A stretch of 64,000 bases of DNA from contig NC_014253.1 in the NCBI RefSeq assembly GCF_000196655.1, forward strand, positions 310,001 through 374,000. Direction: 5' to 3'. This DNA is from Methanohalobium evestigatum Z-7303. GTDB lineage: Archaea > Halobacteriota > Methanosarcinia > Methanosarcinales > Methanosarcinaceae. This document shows positions 9,690 through 19,318 of this stretch, piece after piece (position 1 is the first letter of the stretch; every line of letters begins with the position of its first letter). The notes under the pieces are model-generated. The model saw only the letters and a program-made list of their open reading frames with translations. It did no database searches and had not been told where the DNA came from. Position numbers and translations under genes: made by a program.

Positions 9690-10090
9690 AGTGTTTTTGT
9701 GAGTTCGAATCCTTCTTTTTATATATAACTTAATATTAGTAAATATTGTGTATAATAATTTTCTTTTTTAAAACTTTGGATTGAATTTTCAAATCTTATG
9801 TTGACCTCCTTATAAAGAACAGTTTTAATATTTATTTGTTTAATTTATAAACAAATTAATCCAGAGAGTAGAATAAGTGAAAGTAATTAAATCATTATCA
9901 GTAAAATGCTTTTACTTATAAAATTTATTTTTTAAAAATATAAAGTTTTTATTTTGTGCTATATGTATTTCATTTTTGAAGAACACTTATAATCTCTCTT
10001 GGTGTCGATTTTCTACCACAAGAGATATAAATACAGAAATACAATTATATTAACGTATAGATAAATAAATTAATCGAGGTGATAAAAAAA
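9690..10090. other. Non-coding AT-rich left end of the element
   Basis: 400 bp without a credible gene. At 9702-9711 the sequence GTTCGAATCC repeats the T-arm core of the tRNA just upstream and may be a scar of an earlier attachment site. A GAGGTGAT Shine-Dalgarno at the right edge serves the RHH gene. Confidence 0.4.
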
Positions 10091-10222
10091 GTGAAAAAGA
10101 ATGTATTAATATCGTTTGATGCAGAAACAATTGAAATTTTAGATAAGAAGTTGTCTGATAAAATGATACCTAGAAGCTGGTATCTTAATAATTTGGTAAA
10201 AAAAGACTTAGAACTACTATGA
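10091..10222 (+). CDS. Small ribbon-helix-helix (CopG-like) DNA-binding protein
   Basis: 43 residues from GTG 10091 to TGA, with a good GAGGTGAT Shine-Dalgarno 8 bp upstream. The pattern is a short basic beta strand (KNVLISFDAETIEILDKK) and then helices ending in SWYLNNLVKKDLELL, typical of minimal RHH regulators on archaeal plasmids and viruses. It stands directly before the helicase gene and could control its copy number or expression. The fold is inferred from a very short sequence. Confidence 0.6.
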   Translation: MKKNVLISFDAETIEILDKKLSDKMIPRSWYLNNLVKKDLELL

Positions 10223-10262
10223 TATTTAAAAATATAAATCTATAAGAAAAAAAAACAAAAAG

Positions 10263-11705
10263 GTGATGAAAATTAGTAACTATAATGATAAAAGGAGTGA
10301 AATCCATAAACTCGCTCAAATAATAATAGAACGTTATGATATATTAAATTTAACCCGTAGAGATATGAATCTTTTATTAATATATGATAAAGATGAAGGT
10401 ATATATAAAAATAATCCTAACCTTTTGGATAGGATTATTTATGATGAAGGGGCTAGATTATCTGAATTAAGAGGAAAAGGTAACAACTCACCTTTTACAG
10501 ATTTTGATAATAACAATTCGCCTTTTAAAGATTTTGATAATAGTAATTTAATTAAAGAAGAAGTAGAACGGGTAAAACATGTTATTCAATCCAAGTTAAG
10601 ATGTATTGATAAAAGCCAGATTAATACTGATAAATTTTATCTTCCTGTAAATAATGGCTTACTGGAACTAAAAACTGGTAAATTAAAAAATTTTTCTCCA
10701 GAAATATATTTTACAAAAAAAATTCCAATCGATTATAAAAAGGATACTAATGTCCCTTGTGAATTTTTTAATTTTCTGAAAGATATATTTGAAGGAGATG
10801 AGTGGCAAATATATGTGTTACAAGAATATTTGGGGTATACCCTATATTGTGGTTATCCTTTTGATAAATTCCTATTTCTTCGGGGATTACCTGAAAATGG
10901 TATAAATGTAATTCTTGAGTTAATGAAATCCCTTGTTGGTGATGTGAATTATCATACATTAACGTTCAGTGATTTGTTAAAGGAAAAAAGTGCTGTGCAA
11001 TTAGAATATTATGACAAACTTTTCAATATTTGCGGAGAAATGGGTAAGAATGTTTCACCAAATCCAGAACAATTAGGCAAGCTTGTTGGTGATAATGCAA
11101 TAAAAGTCGATGAAAAATATGAATATGGATTTACATTCAAAAATAGAACAAAATTATTATTTACAGGCGATAAGTTACCAGATGTAAACCGTCTAAGTGC
11201 TGATTTAATTAAAAAATTAATAATATTAGACGTTTTTCCAAAGGAAAAAAGAATACAAAATGATGAGATACCTAATGTACATCAAATTCAAATAATGTGT
11301 GAAAATCCTACTTTCCTTAAGGGTATATTGAGTTGGGCATTAGAAGGTTTACAGAGGTTACTTTATAATAATGGTTTTTCTTATAGCGAGAAAATTGATA
11401 ATAAAATTAATGAAATGTTAACTCTGAAAGAAAACCACATAGATTTGTATGTAGGACAGCGTATTGCTCATAATACAGGTTCATTTTGCCCTTCAGATAT
11501 GGTTTATAGCGATTATATATCCTTTGCATCAGAATTGGGTATAACCCCTTATGGTAAAAGTAAATTTTATTCTGAATTTATAGATGCCTGTATTAAATTT
11601 GGATATAAGTTATATAAAACACAAAAAACTTACAATAATGGTAAGAGGCACCAAAGCTTTGTTAATATTTCCTTAAAAAATATCATATCCTCTTACCCTC
11701 TTTAA
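10263..11705 (+). CDS. D5/P4-family SF3 helicase (replication protein) with degenerate Walker A
   Basis: 480 residues. The C-terminal two thirds resemble the D5_N plus P4-type superfamily 3 helicase domains found in plasmid and virus primase-helicases: EWQIYVLQEYLGYTL, the P-loop position FLFLRGLPENGINVIL (near residue 208), the Walker B-like DKLFNICGEM, and the motif C-like LLFTGDKLPDV. The P-loop lacks the usual GK[ST], so ATP binding is doubtful as read. The N-terminal 130 residues show no recognisable primase motif but contain a tandem NNSPFxDFDN repeat (about 75-95). It is probably the replication initiator/helicase of the element, possibly inactive. Confidence 0.7.
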   Translation: MMKISNYNDKRSEIHKLAQIIIERYDILNLTRRDMNLLLIYDKDEGIYKNNPNLLDRIIYDEGARLSELRGKGNNSPFTDFDNNNSPFKDFDNSNLIKEEVERVKHVIQSKLRCIDKSQINTDKFYLPVNNGLLELKTGKLKNFSPEIYFTKKIPIDYKKDTNVPCEFFNFLKDIFEGDEWQIYVLQEYLGYTLYCGYPFDKFLFLRGLPENGINVILELMKSLVGDVNYHTLTFSDLLKEKSAVQLEYYDKLFNICGEMGKNVSPNPEQLGKLVGDNAIKVDEKYEYGFTFKNRTKLLFTGDKLPDVNRLSADLIKKLIILDVFPKEKRIQNDEIPNVHQIQIMCENPTFLKGILSWALEGLQRLLYNNGFSYSEKIDNKINEMLTLKENHIDLYVGQRIAHNTGSFCPSDMVYSDYISFASELGITPYGKSKFYSEFIDACIKFGYKLYKTQKTYNNGKRHQSFVNISLKNIISSYPL

Positions 11706-12264
11706 TTTTTTTATCGAGGAATTAAAATGACCAATTACATAATATGTCAAATCTCAATTATAAATAACTTGTTAACTTCCCTTGTTACCCATTATCTCAA
11801 AATCTTAATTTATACATTTAACTTTTATTAAAAAATATTTTTATTTATAAAAAGTATTGTTGTAATTTTGAGATTTTGAGATTATCATTATCATTAGAAC
11901 TTGTTATTGTGAATTTGTTTGAGAAAGATAATACCCGTGAAACATTTTTATTTAAATAACTTTGAGGTTATTCAAATGTTTATTTACTAATTGATAACAT
12001 TTAATTAAAGATACCATGTATCTATTATAGTATCACTTCAAAAAAGCTCACAATATTAGTTATAATTTTTTTATAATTCTTCCTATACCTCTCACTAATC
12101 ATTGGTCTAAATAATCAATTATGTGGAATCTGTGAAAACTCTATGGGGAATGACAACGGCCAGTGGAGAATAATAAATCTTAAAAATATAGTTAAATGTA
12201 TTATAGGTGTTATATTTATTATTTGGAATGAAATAATTTTCCTTTTAAATATAAAGGGTGAATA
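11706..12264. other. AT-rich intergenic region with inverted repeats, possible element origin
   Basis: 560 bp without a supported gene. It contains the 11-bp inverted repeat ATCTCAAAATC (near 11796) and GATTTTGAGAT (near 11871), with a further copy of GAGAT directly after it, around a very AT-rich core. Position next to the helicase gene and AT-richness suggest an origin or a repressor site. This is inference only. Confidence 0.3.
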
Positions 12265-13290
12265 ATGATTAAAAGCAAAAGGGGACTTATGAAAATTAAC
12301 CAATATAAAAAGTTTTTAAGTTCAGCTTTGGTTATAATTCTCCTGTTATATTACCCTTTTATGGATTATTATTTATTGGAGAAGGATAATTATGACAGAT
12401 ACCTAAAAGATACTTGTGAGGAGATATTATCTCATTCAGATAACAATACTGAGAAAGTTAAAAACATTATAAAATGGGAACAACATAGAATTATTGATAA
12501 CCCAAATGTAGAATATTTCACTATTTCAAATATACTTTCTTTATTCTTTATTAATCCTTATCGTTTACCTGATAATCCTGGTTGGTACTTGTATATTGGC
12601 AAAGCATCATGTCAAGAACTTGCGTTTGTATTTGAAAATATGGCTAAAAGGACAAATTTAACATATAGAAGAATTTATGCTGATAAATTAATTAAGCCTA
12701 ATGGTGAATCCAATAACCACCGTTGGTCTGAAGTGAAATTAGGTGGTAAATGGACTATAGCAGATGCTGGTTGGAATGGGTTATATCACCCAGATTATAA
12801 TAAATCGTATTTCATTAACAACGGATATAAATTTGGACACGTAGTAATTGTTGATGAGAATTTTAAACCTATTAAAGACTGTACTTCATCATATGTTAAT
12901 AAAACAGGGCATTTGAAAATTGAAGCTACAAAAAATGGAAAACCAGTTGAAAATGCTAATATTTCTATTTATATGATGCATGAAAACAGTTATTATCAGG
13001 TAGTAGGCCATAGTATCGATTATTCTACAAATAGTAATGGTATTTTTGAATTGGATTTGGCTACTTATGGTAATACAAATTATATAATAAAATTAAGTAG
13101 TACTGAATTAAATGGTATTTACCAATATGAAGGTAAAAAAAGCCTATCTTTAAATAACAATGAAAATAAAATCTTAAATGTAAAATTAGATGAAATAAGA
13201 CCTGGTGGAAGTTGTTTTTACCTTATTTTAGGATTAATTTTAATAATTAATTTTTATCTTTACATCTTTAAAGGTAATATAATGAAATGA
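12265..13290 (+). CDS. Membrane-anchored transglutaminase-like protein
   Basis: 341 residues. There is a hydrophobic segment near residues 18-33 and a second at the C-terminus (CFYLILGLILIINFYLYIF), so both ends are probably in the membrane with the middle outside. A transglutaminase-like core is visible: Cys116 in GKASCQELA, His152 in NNHRWSEVKL and Asp167 in WTIADAGWN form the expected catalytic triad. Residues about 215-310 look like a beta-sandwich domain of the carboxypeptidase-regulatory type (IEATKNGKPVENANISIY). It is likely a surface protease or peptide-processing enzyme carried by the element; the target is unknown. The start at 12265 is preceded by AAAGGGTG. Confidence 0.65.
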   Translation: MIKSKRGLMKINQYKKFLSSALVIILLLYYPFMDYYLLEKDNYDRYLKDTCEEILSHSDNNTEKVKNIIKWEQHRIIDNPNVEYFTISNILSLFFINPYRLPDNPGWYLYIGKASCQELAFVFENMAKRTNLTYRRIYADKLIKPNGESNNHRWSEVKLGGKWTIADAGWNGLYHPDYNKSYFINNGYKFGHVVIVDENFKPIKDCTSSYVNKTGHLKIEATKNGKPVENANISIYMMHENSYYQVVGHSIDYSTNSNGIFELDLATYGNTNYIIKLSSTELNGIYQYEGKKSLSLNNNENKILNVKLDEIRPGGSCFYLILGLILIINFYLYIFKGNIMK

Positions 13291-13527
13291 ATAATTTCAT
13301 TTAAAGATAACATGAAAAGCATAAAATTTGTGTAAATTTTCATCCTCACATTTTTAAATTTATTTTATATTTGTAAAGGTAATATCTGAAAATACAACAG
13401 AAGGTATTTAATGTTTTGTTTTACGTAACAATTTATTTAATAATAGTTATCAGGAAGTAACATTACTTATTTTAGAATGTCTTAAACAAAACATTTTTAA
13501 ATAGTTGTTTATTTATTTTCATACATT

Positions 13528-14103
13528 ATGAAATATTCTAAAGAATGGTTAAGAGAAAATGAATTAAAAAAAATTCTTAATAATACTACTATATCGGAAA
13601 AATATGAAATTTGGATATTACTAATGTATACGCCTGCTTTAAGAGTTTCAGAAGCTTTAAATGTCCGTGTAAGAGATTTGGATTTTGAAAATGAATGTAT
13701 TGAGATATATGGTGGTAAGGGTAAAGATGATACTGAAATGCAAAAAGCCCCATGTAATATCTCTGTTCTAAAAAGATTAAAACGATATGCTGAACATTCT
13801 GATTTAAGACCAAAAGAATATATCATGTTTTCACAAAAAAAGAAAAAGGCATCTCGTTTTCATGTTTATAATGTTTTAAATAAACTGTGCAGCCAAGCTG
13901 GAATTGATAAAAAAATAGGAACACATACCTTAAGAAGGTCAAGAGCTGAACATCTCTTAGATAGAGGACTTTCATTAACATATGTAAGCCGTTTTTTAAG
14001 ACATAAAAACCTTGCAACTACAATGGCTTACCTTGATGTGTCAACTACCGATATTCAAAGAGAGATGTCTAAAATAGACGATTCAGTAGAAGAGATTTTA
14101 TAA
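13528..14103 (+). CDS. Compact tyrosine recombinase (catalytic domain only)
   Basis: 191 residues, lacking the usual N-terminal core-binding domain except for a short segment. The catalytic residues are present: Arg39 (ALRVSEAL), His133-x-x-Arg136 (THTLRRSRAEH), His159 (LRHKNLATTM) and Tyr168 (AYLDVS). The family includes small archaeal Xer-like integrases. It could act in excision, dimer resolution or inversion. It differs in size and sequence from the two larger integrases at 22924 and 24266. Confidence 0.85.
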   Translation: MKYSKEWLRENELKKILNNTTISEKYEIWILLMYTPALRVSEALNVRVRDLDFENECIEIYGGKGKDDTEMQKAPCNISVLKRLKRYAEHSDLRPKEYIMFSQKKKKASRFHVYNVLNKLCSQAGIDKKIGTHTLRRSRAEHLLDRGLSLTYVSRFLRHKNLATTMAYLDVSTTDIQREMSKIDDSVEEIL

Positions 14104-14294
14104 TTTATTAATTATTTTAGGCACCTAAAACAGGTTTCAATAAGTTACCTAATATGCTTAAAAATAAATTAATTTTTATACTTGTATAATACTAACAAAT
14201 AATGAAATCTGTTAAAAACCAAATTATTTGTTATGTAAAAACTTTGTATAAATAAATTGGTGGTCTTTAGATATAATTTATTAAGAGGTTTTAT

Positions 14295-14750
14295 ATGAGG
14301 TATTGGTGTTTATCAACATCTATCGATAATTGGAAAGTTTGTAAAGAGAATAATTTATGGGGTATGGATTACCGTTATTATCCTACATTAGCAAAATTCG
14401 TAAATCCAGGTGATAAAGCAGTAATTTACACTTCAAAGAATAAACGTTTTGTAGCTACGGTTAAGTTTACAGGTTCTTATTTTTATGATGATAGCGATAT
14501 TGGTTGGAACTATCTATTTCCATATAGAATAAATTTCGAAATATTACATGAAAATGAAAAATCACCTCAGATAAACTACACTGTTTCAAATGATGGAAAT
14601 GAAGCAAATTGGTTTGGTGATAATTTAATTGATGAAATATCATTTATTGCTGATAAAAGTCGTACATGGAATCAGTATTTCCAAGTATCAATTATCAGAA
14701 TAACTGAAGAAGATTTCAATACAATACAAAATGTTATTATTAACCAATGA
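14295..14750 (+). CDS. EVE domain protein
   Basis: 151 residues, one EVE (PUA/ASCH-superfamily) domain: the N-terminal MRYWCLSTSIDNWKVCKEN, the central VNPGDKAVIYTSKNKRFVATVKFTG and the C-terminal SFIADKSRTWNQYFQ match the pattern. EVE domains bind modified bases in DNA and are common in restriction systems that attack modified phage DNA. Next to it, convergent, is an HNH endonuclease with its own PUA/EVE-like N-terminus. Together they suggest a modification-dependent restriction role. Confidence 0.75.
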   Translation: MRYWCLSTSIDNWKVCKENNLWGMDYRYYPTLAKFVNPGDKAVIYTSKNKRFVATVKFTGSYFYDDSDIGWNYLFPYRINFEILHENEKSPQINYTVSNDGNEANWFGDNLIDEISFIADKSRTWNQYFQVSIIRITEEDFNTIQNVIINQ

Positions 14751-14855
14751 TTGCTATATTTTGGTTTTGTAGGAATTTCAAACGAAAAAATAATGTAACC
14801 TTGACATTTTTGTCAGGGTTGCTTAAAAAGATTTAAGGTAATTTATTTATAGGGA

Positions 14856-16283
14856 TTATAATACTGATTGTTTTTTGGCAATTTTCTTTAACTTATCTTT
14901 ATCATAATCAAGATTCAGTATGTGCATTTTGCGGTGACAATTTGCACACAGTGCAACAACGTTGTCTATGGTGTCATCACCATCCTTTGAAACTCTTATT
15001 ATGTGGTGTGTTTCAAGGTATGGGTTGCCTCCCCTGTCATAAAATGGTGCATTGTTTCCGCATAATTGGCAAACACCTTTGGCCATGCGCTTGGCTAACT
15101 CTGATATATATGGGTCTCTCTTAGGTGTTTCAGTATTAACTTCTCTTCTATCTGGTTTGGTTGAATTCTTTTTTGATTGTCTAACACGCTGTTTCAGTTC
15201 TTCGATAGATAAATCTTTAATTCCTCGAGTTTTTCCTGAAACATGGTTTGATTTGTCTTCATCTACCTCATCATTTTCATTTTCGTTGCTTTCATCATCG
15301 TCAATTGTAATTGTAATTGTACCTACGGTTTCAGTTTCTTCACCTATTGGTAAAAGCATAACATTATATCCTGCTCTATTTTTAAGTTTTTCAAGTACAA
15401 ATTCATCATCATATAACTGATTTAATACAGATGGTAACAGTTTATCCCTTTCAACTTCTTCCATTTCTCCAGTTTCTTTATTCTTTTTAAGCATTGTAGT
15501 TTCAAGACCAAGAAATTCATTTATGAATTTAGTGCTTAAATCAACACCAAATTGATGCCCATTTTCTACCATCCATTCTTTAAATGCTTGTATATTATCT
15601 ATATCAGCAGGTCTTTTCCTATTACCAAGTGTTCTGTTATTTGGTTGTTTGGGCGTAAAATCATTAACTGGATGTTCACTCAATTTATTATCTTCATCTC
15701 TTGATTCTGTATTAGATGGCGATAAAATGTAATTGTAAATATGATTCTTATTATCCTCGCCATTGATTTGGAAGACGTTGCTAGGACTATCTATCGAACT
15801 GTTAATTTCTGGAAATCCCTCAAATAAAACATTATAATGAATCCAATCTACACGTTTCACGTGATAAACATTCAGGTCTTCTCTCGTTTTTAATCTGTTT
15901 AATTCTTTCTCATTGATGTCATACAAATATTTTCTAAACCCATCAGGATGGTATTCATATTCGCCAGTTTTTATTTTACCTATGTTGACGTATTTATTTC
16001 CTATAGGCATTAGAACAATGTCACCTTTTTTGACCTGGTTTAAGAAGCGATTAACAGGGGGTGCTACCCTATCAACATTTATGTCGTACTTTTCAAAGTC
16101 ATTTTTTATTTCCTTCAGGTTGTATCCAATTAAATATGATAAATCTCCTAATGAATAACCTAAGCCTGTAATGCCTTCATTTAAGAACATATCTACCTGA
16201 TATAATTTTGAATTGATGTTAGCCTTTATCACCCAGATGTCTGGTTTTTGGTTATTTTTTGATTCCTTCTTTTTATCGCTCAT
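14856..16283 (-). CDS. PUA/EVE-like HNH endonuclease (probable modification-dependent restriction enzyme)
   Basis: 475 residues. The N-terminal ~140 residues (IWVIKANINSKLYQVDMF, VNRFLNQVKKGDIVLMPI, KYVNIGKIKTGEY) resemble PUA/EVE-type sensing domains. A linker and an acidic stretch (DDDESNENENDEVDED) follow. The C-terminal HNH nuclease has CQLCGNNAPF, LETHHIIRVSKDGDD, NVVALCANCHRKMH with four zinc-binding Cys. This resembles type IV enzymes that cut modified DNA. The HNH assignment is firm; the sensing role of the N-terminus is inferred. Confidence 0.75.
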   Translation of the reverse strand: MSDKKKESKNNQKPDIWVIKANINSKLYQVDMFLNEGITGLGYSLGDLSYLIGYNLKEIKNDFEKYDINVDRVAPPVNRFLNQVKKGDIVLMPIGNKYVNIGKIKTGEYEYHPDGFRKYLYDINEKELNRLKTREDLNVYHVKRVDWIHYNVLFEGFPEINSSIDSPSNVFQINGEDNKNHIYNYILSPSNTESRDEDNKLSEHPVNDFTPKQPNNRTLGNRKRPADIDNIQAFKEWMVENGHQFGVDLSTKFINEFLGLETTMLKKNKETGEMEEVERDKLLPSVLNQLYDDEFVLEKLKNRAGYNVMLLPIGEETETVGTITITIDDDESNENENDEVDEDKSNHVSGKTRGIKDLSIEELKQRVRQSKKNSTKPDRREVNTETPKRDPYISELAKRMAKGVCQLCGNNAPFYDRGGNPYLETHHIIRVSKDGDDTIDNVVALCANCHRKMHILNLDYDKDKLKKIAKKQSVL

Positions 16284-16589
16284 ATAAATCTTTGAAAATA
16301 ATCATTGTAACTTCTATAAATAAATTTGATGTTATTGTATATTTATTGGTTAATCTATTGAAATCTTCAGATATATTTTTGGTAAAATGATAACTTAAAG
16401 ATTAATTTTTTAAGTCCTTTATTAATATATTATATTATAACAGAGAATATATTGGGAATCTACATTAATTAATTATTTTATTATCAATACTATTATTTAC
16501 TATAAAGTTGAAAAGCTAGAAGTTAAAATCCATGTTAAAACTACGTTCTAACATGAAAATAATTTTATATTATAATAAATTATTTTTAT

Positions 16590-17507
16590 ATGATGAAAGA
16601 AAATGACTGTATTTTAAAGTCCAAGGTTCTTAATGCTATACTTTCGGGTAACCATACATGTAAAAGTATTTACTTGATGATAGATTATATGGGTAGTTAT
16701 TCTAGTTTTAGGGTAGCACTTAATTATTATGTTAAAAAGGGTTATGTAAATAAAATAGGTTGTTCTAAGCCATATCAATATAACCTTACAAAGAAAGGTG
16801 TAAAACATGCCTATAATCCATTTTTACATAGAAATAATTTCTACAGTTTTGTAGAAAAGAAAGCAAATGAAAAAGCCATTAAATTACTTGAAGATGATAA
16901 TAGGATAAAAGAGATTGTTCAAAAATTAGTTGATGATACACATGAAGTAAATAATAACTTTGAATATATGGGAAATAGTTTGTTTAATGAAAATAGAAAA
17001 TTAAAAAATGAAATATATCGTTTGAAATTTGATAGAAACCTAAAAATTGAAAAAGTTAAGGTGCAAACCCAAAATGAAATTCTTAATATGTTGGGTTATA
17101 ATAATTTAAATGAGTTATATTCTAACATCAAGGGACATAAAAATAAGTCAAAATTATCTGAAACTGAGTTTAAAAGACGCATGAACCTTATCAAACGGTT
17201 CAATAAACGATATATTACAAAACAATTTTTTGATGAGCTTAAATATTATAAACCTTATTTTTCTCCATCTACATTTGAAATCAAAATATTACCCATATCT
17301 TATGGAAAACAGGTAGTAAAAGATGGTTTTTTCAGAGAATTAAATGCTAATGAAATTTTAAAATTTAAAATGTATGTTATTGTTTCTTCAGATGAAGGTA
17401 AATTTTCTATTATATCTCAAAAAATAGGCAAATTAGCAGATATAAATTTGAAGAATAATACAGGTAAACAACAAAAACGTAAAATAAATCCAAAAGACAG
17501 AAGTTAA
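16590..17507 (+). CDS. Unknown protein with N-terminal winged helix and coiled coil
   Basis: 305 residues, family not recognised. Residues 10-75 look like a winged helix-turn-helix (KVLNAILSGNHTCKSIYLMI, FRVALNYYVKKGYVNKIG, YNLTKKGVKHAY). A charged coiled-coil region follows at about 90-170, then a basic domain and a Lys/Arg-rich tail (KQQKRKINPKDRS). The gene starts only a few bases after an AT-rich TATA-like tract (TTTATATTATAATAAATT), consistent with a leaderless transcript. It could be an element regulator or replication/partition protein. Confidence 0.45.
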   Translation: MMKENDCILKSKVLNAILSGNHTCKSIYLMIDYMGSYSSFRVALNYYVKKGYVNKIGCSKPYQYNLTKKGVKHAYNPFLHRNNFYSFVEKKANEKAIKLLEDDNRIKEIVQKLVDDTHEVNNNFEYMGNSLFNENRKLKNEIYRLKFDRNLKIEKVKVQTQNEILNMLGYNNLNELYSNIKGHKNKSKLSETEFKRRMNLIKRFNKRYITKQFFDELKYYKPYFSPSTFEIKILPISYGKQVVKDGFFRELNANEILKFKMYVIVSSDEGKFSIISQKIGKLADINLKNNTGKQQKRKINPKDRS

Positions 17508-17604
17508 TATTTTTAGCGATTTTAACTTCAAATATGTTCTATAAATATGAACACATTCTATGTACATAGAGAATCGAAAAAATATAATTTATTGGTTCAT
17601 TATT

Positions 17605-19314
17605 TTAATTGGAAATCACTTCTGTCCAATTTGTGACAGTATTTTTTATTGTTTTATACCATTCAATTTCATTTTCAGTACTATTTGTTTGTTCTATAAG
17701 ATACTTTAAATAACTGTGTAATTGATTTGATTCAATATTGTCTTTTTCATTTGCATGATGTAAAAAAGCTTTAAATGAATTCAAATCCATTGGTATAATT
17801 TTAGATTTTCCACCGTAATAACTTATTTCTATATTGTTTAATCCATAAAAGTATGCTAAGGTACCTTCGGAAACATTCTTAGCTATAAATAAGCAAAAAC
17901 TTTCTTTGTCACTTGATTTTGAAAAATCCCCCAGATGTCTTGGAACAGGTTCACTTTCCATATCATATTGTTTTTCTCCATATGATAATGTGACTTCTAC
18001 TATTAAATTAAATTCATTGTAATAACAAGAAATATCAGGGTATTTAGGGGGTGCTGAAAATAAAGGTGACCCATCAGTATCGATTTTGAAGTTTCCATTG
18101 ATATTTCCATCATCAAGGATAACTAATGCTCTCCATGTGTTCCATTCAAATATTAATGGAGGGTCAGCGACCTCACCTTGGATAATAGAATCGTAAACAT
18201 TAATGATATCGTTAAAATCATCAGTTACTTTTAAAGAATTGATTTGTTTGTTTAATACATCATCTATTTTATCTTGTTCAAGTTTGTCTTTTAAATCTTT
18301 TAACTCCTCAATGTGTAAATTTCTTACTTTTTTTATAAACCCTTTAGGTAGTTTTTTGTATAGATACTTGTATAACTCAAATATTTTTTTAGTAGTTTCT
18401 TCTTTATTATCAGTGTATAATATTATATTATTTGCGTCAAACAGATGATTTTTGAACTCATTTTCATTATTAATGTAAACAGGTTCACGGGGAACGTTGT
18501 CAAGTAAAAATTTAACATCATCTTTTTTGTCATGTGTAATTGTTAGTTTTAAGCTATTTACATCAAAAGAGACCAGTTCTGTAGCTTTCAAATAACGTAT
18601 AGCAGCGTCTGCATAATCAATTATATTTCTTCTTTTTGTATTGATGAATTGTCTGTAATCATTATTGTCTGTCTCTCTCGTTTTGAAGTTTTTTTGATTT
18701 ATTTCATCTGCATATATTTTTTCAATAGCTCTTATGTAAGATTCTTGGATATATTCTTTTTTTCTAGTGTAAAATTTTTTTGATTTTTCTAACCTAAAAT
18801 TTTGTATTTCGGTTTTGATTAATTCATAATAGTCTATATGTATTATTTGTAACCCAAAAATTGCAAGTTCATGTTTTGTTAAACCATCTAATTCATATAT
18901 TAATCTAAGAATTTCTAGATAAGGTCTAACATAAAACCTGCCCGAGTTATCAGTATGATACGGTGAAGGTAACTGAAATTTCATCATTTGTCTGATAAAT
19001 ATTTCATTGATTCTTTTGTTTGAAAGTAACCTGGCACCTGCATTTGTAAGTTCTATAGGTTTTAAATTAACAAAACCTAATGCTTTTGGAGCTCTGTTAA
19101 TTCTGTCCCTTGCAGCAAAAGACAAATTATTTTTAATTTTACCCTCAAAAAAATTTGAATTTTTCAATGTTAATGCATAACTTTCTTGGGTTTTAGGATT
19201 CCAATTTTGACCTTCAAAATTATTAACAAGTAATTCAATTTCATCAATCATTTTTATAGGAGTTCTAGGGGATGTAAAAAAAAACAAAGTTTTTGTATTT
19301 CCAATAGAAGTCAT
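17605..19314 (-). CDS. AlwI-type type IIS restriction endonuclease
   Basis: 569 residues. The N-terminus (FFFTSPRTPIKMIDEIELL), SFAARDRINRAPKALGF-like segment, FQLPSPYHTDN and RPYLEILRLIYELDGL match what I know of the AlwI endonuclease family, whose prototype recognises GGATC and cuts outside it. The C-terminal part has PDISCYYNEFNLIVEVTLSYG, a plausible PD-(D/E)XK-type active-site region (PD...EV). The stop is 4 bp from the start region of the methyltransferase gene upstream in the same direction, forming a two-gene operon. Family call from motifs; recognition site not provable here. Confidence 0.8.
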   Translation of the reverse strand: MTSIGNTKTLFFFTSPRTPIKMIDEIELLVNNFEGQNWNPKTQESYALTLKNSNFFEGKIKNNLSFAARDRINRAPKALGFVNLKPIELTNAGARLLSNKRINEIFIRQMMKFQLPSPYHTDNSGRFYVRPYLEILRLIYELDGLTKHELAIFGLQIIHIDYYELIKTEIQNFRLEKSKKFYTRKKEYIQESYIRAIEKIYADEINQKNFKTRETDNNDYRQFINTKRRNIIDYADAAIRYLKATELVSFDVNSLKLTITHDKKDDVKFLLDNVPREPVYINNENEFKNHLFDANNIILYTDNKEETTKKIFELYKYLYKKLPKGFIKKVRNLHIEELKDLKDKLEQDKIDDVLNKQINSLKVTDDFNDIINVYDSIIQGEVADPPLIFEWNTWRALVILDDGNINGNFKIDTDGSPLFSAPPKYPDISCYYNEFNLIVEVTLSYGEKQYDMESEPVPRHLGDFSKSSDKESFCLFIAKNVSEGTLAYFYGLNNIEISYYGGKSKIIPMDLNSFKAFLHHANEKDNIESNQLHSYLKYLIEQTNSTENEIEWYKTIKNTVTNWTEVISN

Positions 19315-19318
19315 TTAA

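Noticed and set aside
9701-9712. Second tRNA gene after tRNA-Thr, suggested by GTTCGAATCC
   Set aside because: Only the T-arm core is present; no acceptor, D or anticodon arms can be built. It may be an attachment-site scar.
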